5,414 bases of DNA from positions 1-5,414 of the forward strand of contig JAJZYI010000237.1 in the NCBI GenBank assembly GCA_021798135.1, written 5' to 3'. The notes under the pieces were generated by a model. It was not told where the DNA came from, searched no databases, and worked only from the letters and a program-made list of their open reading frames with translations. Origin of the DNA: Actinomycetes bacterium (GTDB taxonomy: Bacteria; Actinomycetota; Acidimicrobiia; Acidimicrobiales; UBA8190). Every line of letters begins with the position of its first letter. Positions within the stretch are counted from its first letter, which is position 1. The translations under genes and the position numbers were made by a program. Shown one piece after another: positions 4,834-5,414 of the stretch.

Positions 4834-5243
4834 TGCCGACCGCCGACGTCGGGGACGCGCTCCCCGAGTGGACCGTCGACCCCGTCGACGCCGAGAAGAT
4901 GAAGACCATGGCGGCCCTGCTCGCCGACCCCAATCCCATCCACTGGGACGTGGAGGCCGTCCGGGACCTCGGCATGGGCGACCGGCCGGTCAACCAGGGA
5001 CCGAGCAACATGGCGTACGTCGCCAACATGCTCGCCGCGTGGAGCGGCGGCCACCAGCACCTCCGCACGCTGCGGGTCCGCTTCCTCGCCAACGTCTTCG
5101 CCGGGGACCGGGTGGTCGCCGGCGGCCGCGTCAGCGCCGTGGAGCCGGCCGACGGCGGCACCCTCGCCACGTGCGAGGTCTGGCTGCGCCGCGGCGACGA
5201 CACGGTGATGGCGGGCGAGGCCCGCGTCCTGCTGCCCGCCTGA
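4833..5243 (+). CDS. MaoC-type enoyl-CoA hydratase, catalytic hotdog subunit
   Basis: This 136-aa single-hotdog protein carries the hydratase-2 motif ADPNPIHWDVEA (31-42). Asp32 and His37 are the catalytic pair, as in (R)-specific enoyl-CoA hydratases, and Asn34 is conserved. RPVNQGPSNMAYVANML (51-67) forms the hotdog helix, and LRTLRVRFLANVFAGDRVVA (77-96) is the typical strand after it. It should add water across the double bond of a 2-enoyl-CoA, probably as a heterodimer or heterotetramer with the upstream non-catalytic subunit. The one-base TGATG overlap and weak SD suggest coupled translation. The pair would act directly after the acyl-CoA dehydrogenase. Bulky substrates are typical for split MaoC enzymes, but the substrate here is unknown. 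A mesaconyl- or PHA-type hydratase is less likely given the paired architecture. Confidence 0.92.
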   Translation: MPTADVGDALPEWTVDPVDAEKMKTMAALLADPNPIHWDVEAVRDLGMGDRPVNQGPSNMAYVANMLAAWSGGHQHLRTLRVRFLANVFAGDRVVAGGRVSAVEPADGGTLATCEVWLRRGDDTVMAGEARVLLPA

Positions 5244-5251
5244 ACGAGGGG

Positions 5252-5414
5252 TCAGGCACCGTCCCCTTCCCGGCCCATCGTCGGCTCGCGTAGTGCCTTC
5301 TTGTCGAACTTGCCCGTGCTGGTGCGGGGCAGTGCGGCGACCGAGACGAAGGAGTCGGGTATCCACCAGCTCGCCACCCGCGATCGGAGGAAGTCACGGA
5401 GTTCCGGCTCGGCA
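5252..5414 (-). CDS. acyl-CoA synthetase (AMP-binding family), C-terminal end only
   Basis: I translated the minus strand from the right edge to the TGA at 5252-5254. It gives 53 residues beginning AEPELRDFLRSRVASWWIPD, with VALPRTSTGKFDKKALRE-like text following (AALPRTSTGKFDKKALRE). This is the A10 motif of ANL-superfamily ligases, and the Lys of TSTGK is the adenylation lysine. WWIPDSFVSVAALPRTSTGK resembles medium- and long-chain fatty acyl-CoA ligases of the AlkK/FadD type. The enzyme would activate the pathway's carboxylic acid with ATP and CoA. Most of the gene is outside the window. It is convergent with the hydratase operon, with only 8 bases between the stops and no terminator in that gap. 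Confidence 0.93.
   Translation of the reverse strand, partial: AEPELRDFLRSRVASWWIPDSFVSVAALPRTSTGKFDKKALREPTMGREGDGA

Noticed and set aside
4542..5366. 274-codon minus-strand frame opposite the hydratase genes
   Set aside because: It is a shadow of the two hotdog genes, which carry conserved motifs on the plus strand, and it is out of frame with the ligase C-terminus.

Overview
The window is very GC-rich, densely coded DNA. Genes start at ATG or GTG behind purine-rich Shine-Dalgarno (SD) sequences, and the content is CoA-thioester metabolism. This fits a high-GC actinomycete-type bacterium, possibly Acidimicrobiia, but there is no rRNA or marker gene to fix the taxon. No tRNA, rRNA, CRISPR array, transposase or phage gene was seen.

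Layout: two divergent transcription units start from the only AT-richer stretch, about 4050-4160. Leftward (minus strand) are a 364-aa conserved protein of unknown function (2869-3963), a 185-aa UGSC-type thiol protein with a CxxCxxC centre (2202-2759), an acyl-CoA dehydrogenase (784-1947), a SnoaL/NTF2-like protein (175-690) and the first 14 codons of a further gene (1-43). Rightward are a possible 32-codon leader ORF (4298-4396) and two hotdog-fold MaoC-type proteins (4393-4833 and 4833-5243). These are joined by ATGA and TGATG overlaps. Convergent to them, with only 8 bases between the stop codons, is the C-terminal end of an acyl-CoA synthetase (5252-5414, cut by the window edge).

How the genes fit together: ligase, acyl-CoA dehydrogenase and a split enoyl-CoA hydratase are successive activities of a beta-oxidation-like route. 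The locus therefore looks like a catabolic island for an unidentified carboxylic acid, perhaps branched, cyclic or steroid-like. The unusual part is the UGSC-type protein and its partner, which lead the leftward unit. The UGSC-type centre resembles the selenocysteine UxxCxxC centre of glycine and proline reductase subunits GrdB and PrdB, but has Cys in place of Sec. The pair may carry out a thiol-based reductive or cleavage step that has not been described; this is inference.

Non-coding structure: three unrelated tandem arrays with 28-29 bp units lie in three different intergenic spaces (77-188, 2136-2193, 4160-4271). The divergent control region holds a well-spaced leftward promoter, an inverted repeat at its predicted transcription start, and a second inverted repeat over a weaker rightward promoter. 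No regulator gene lies inside the window.
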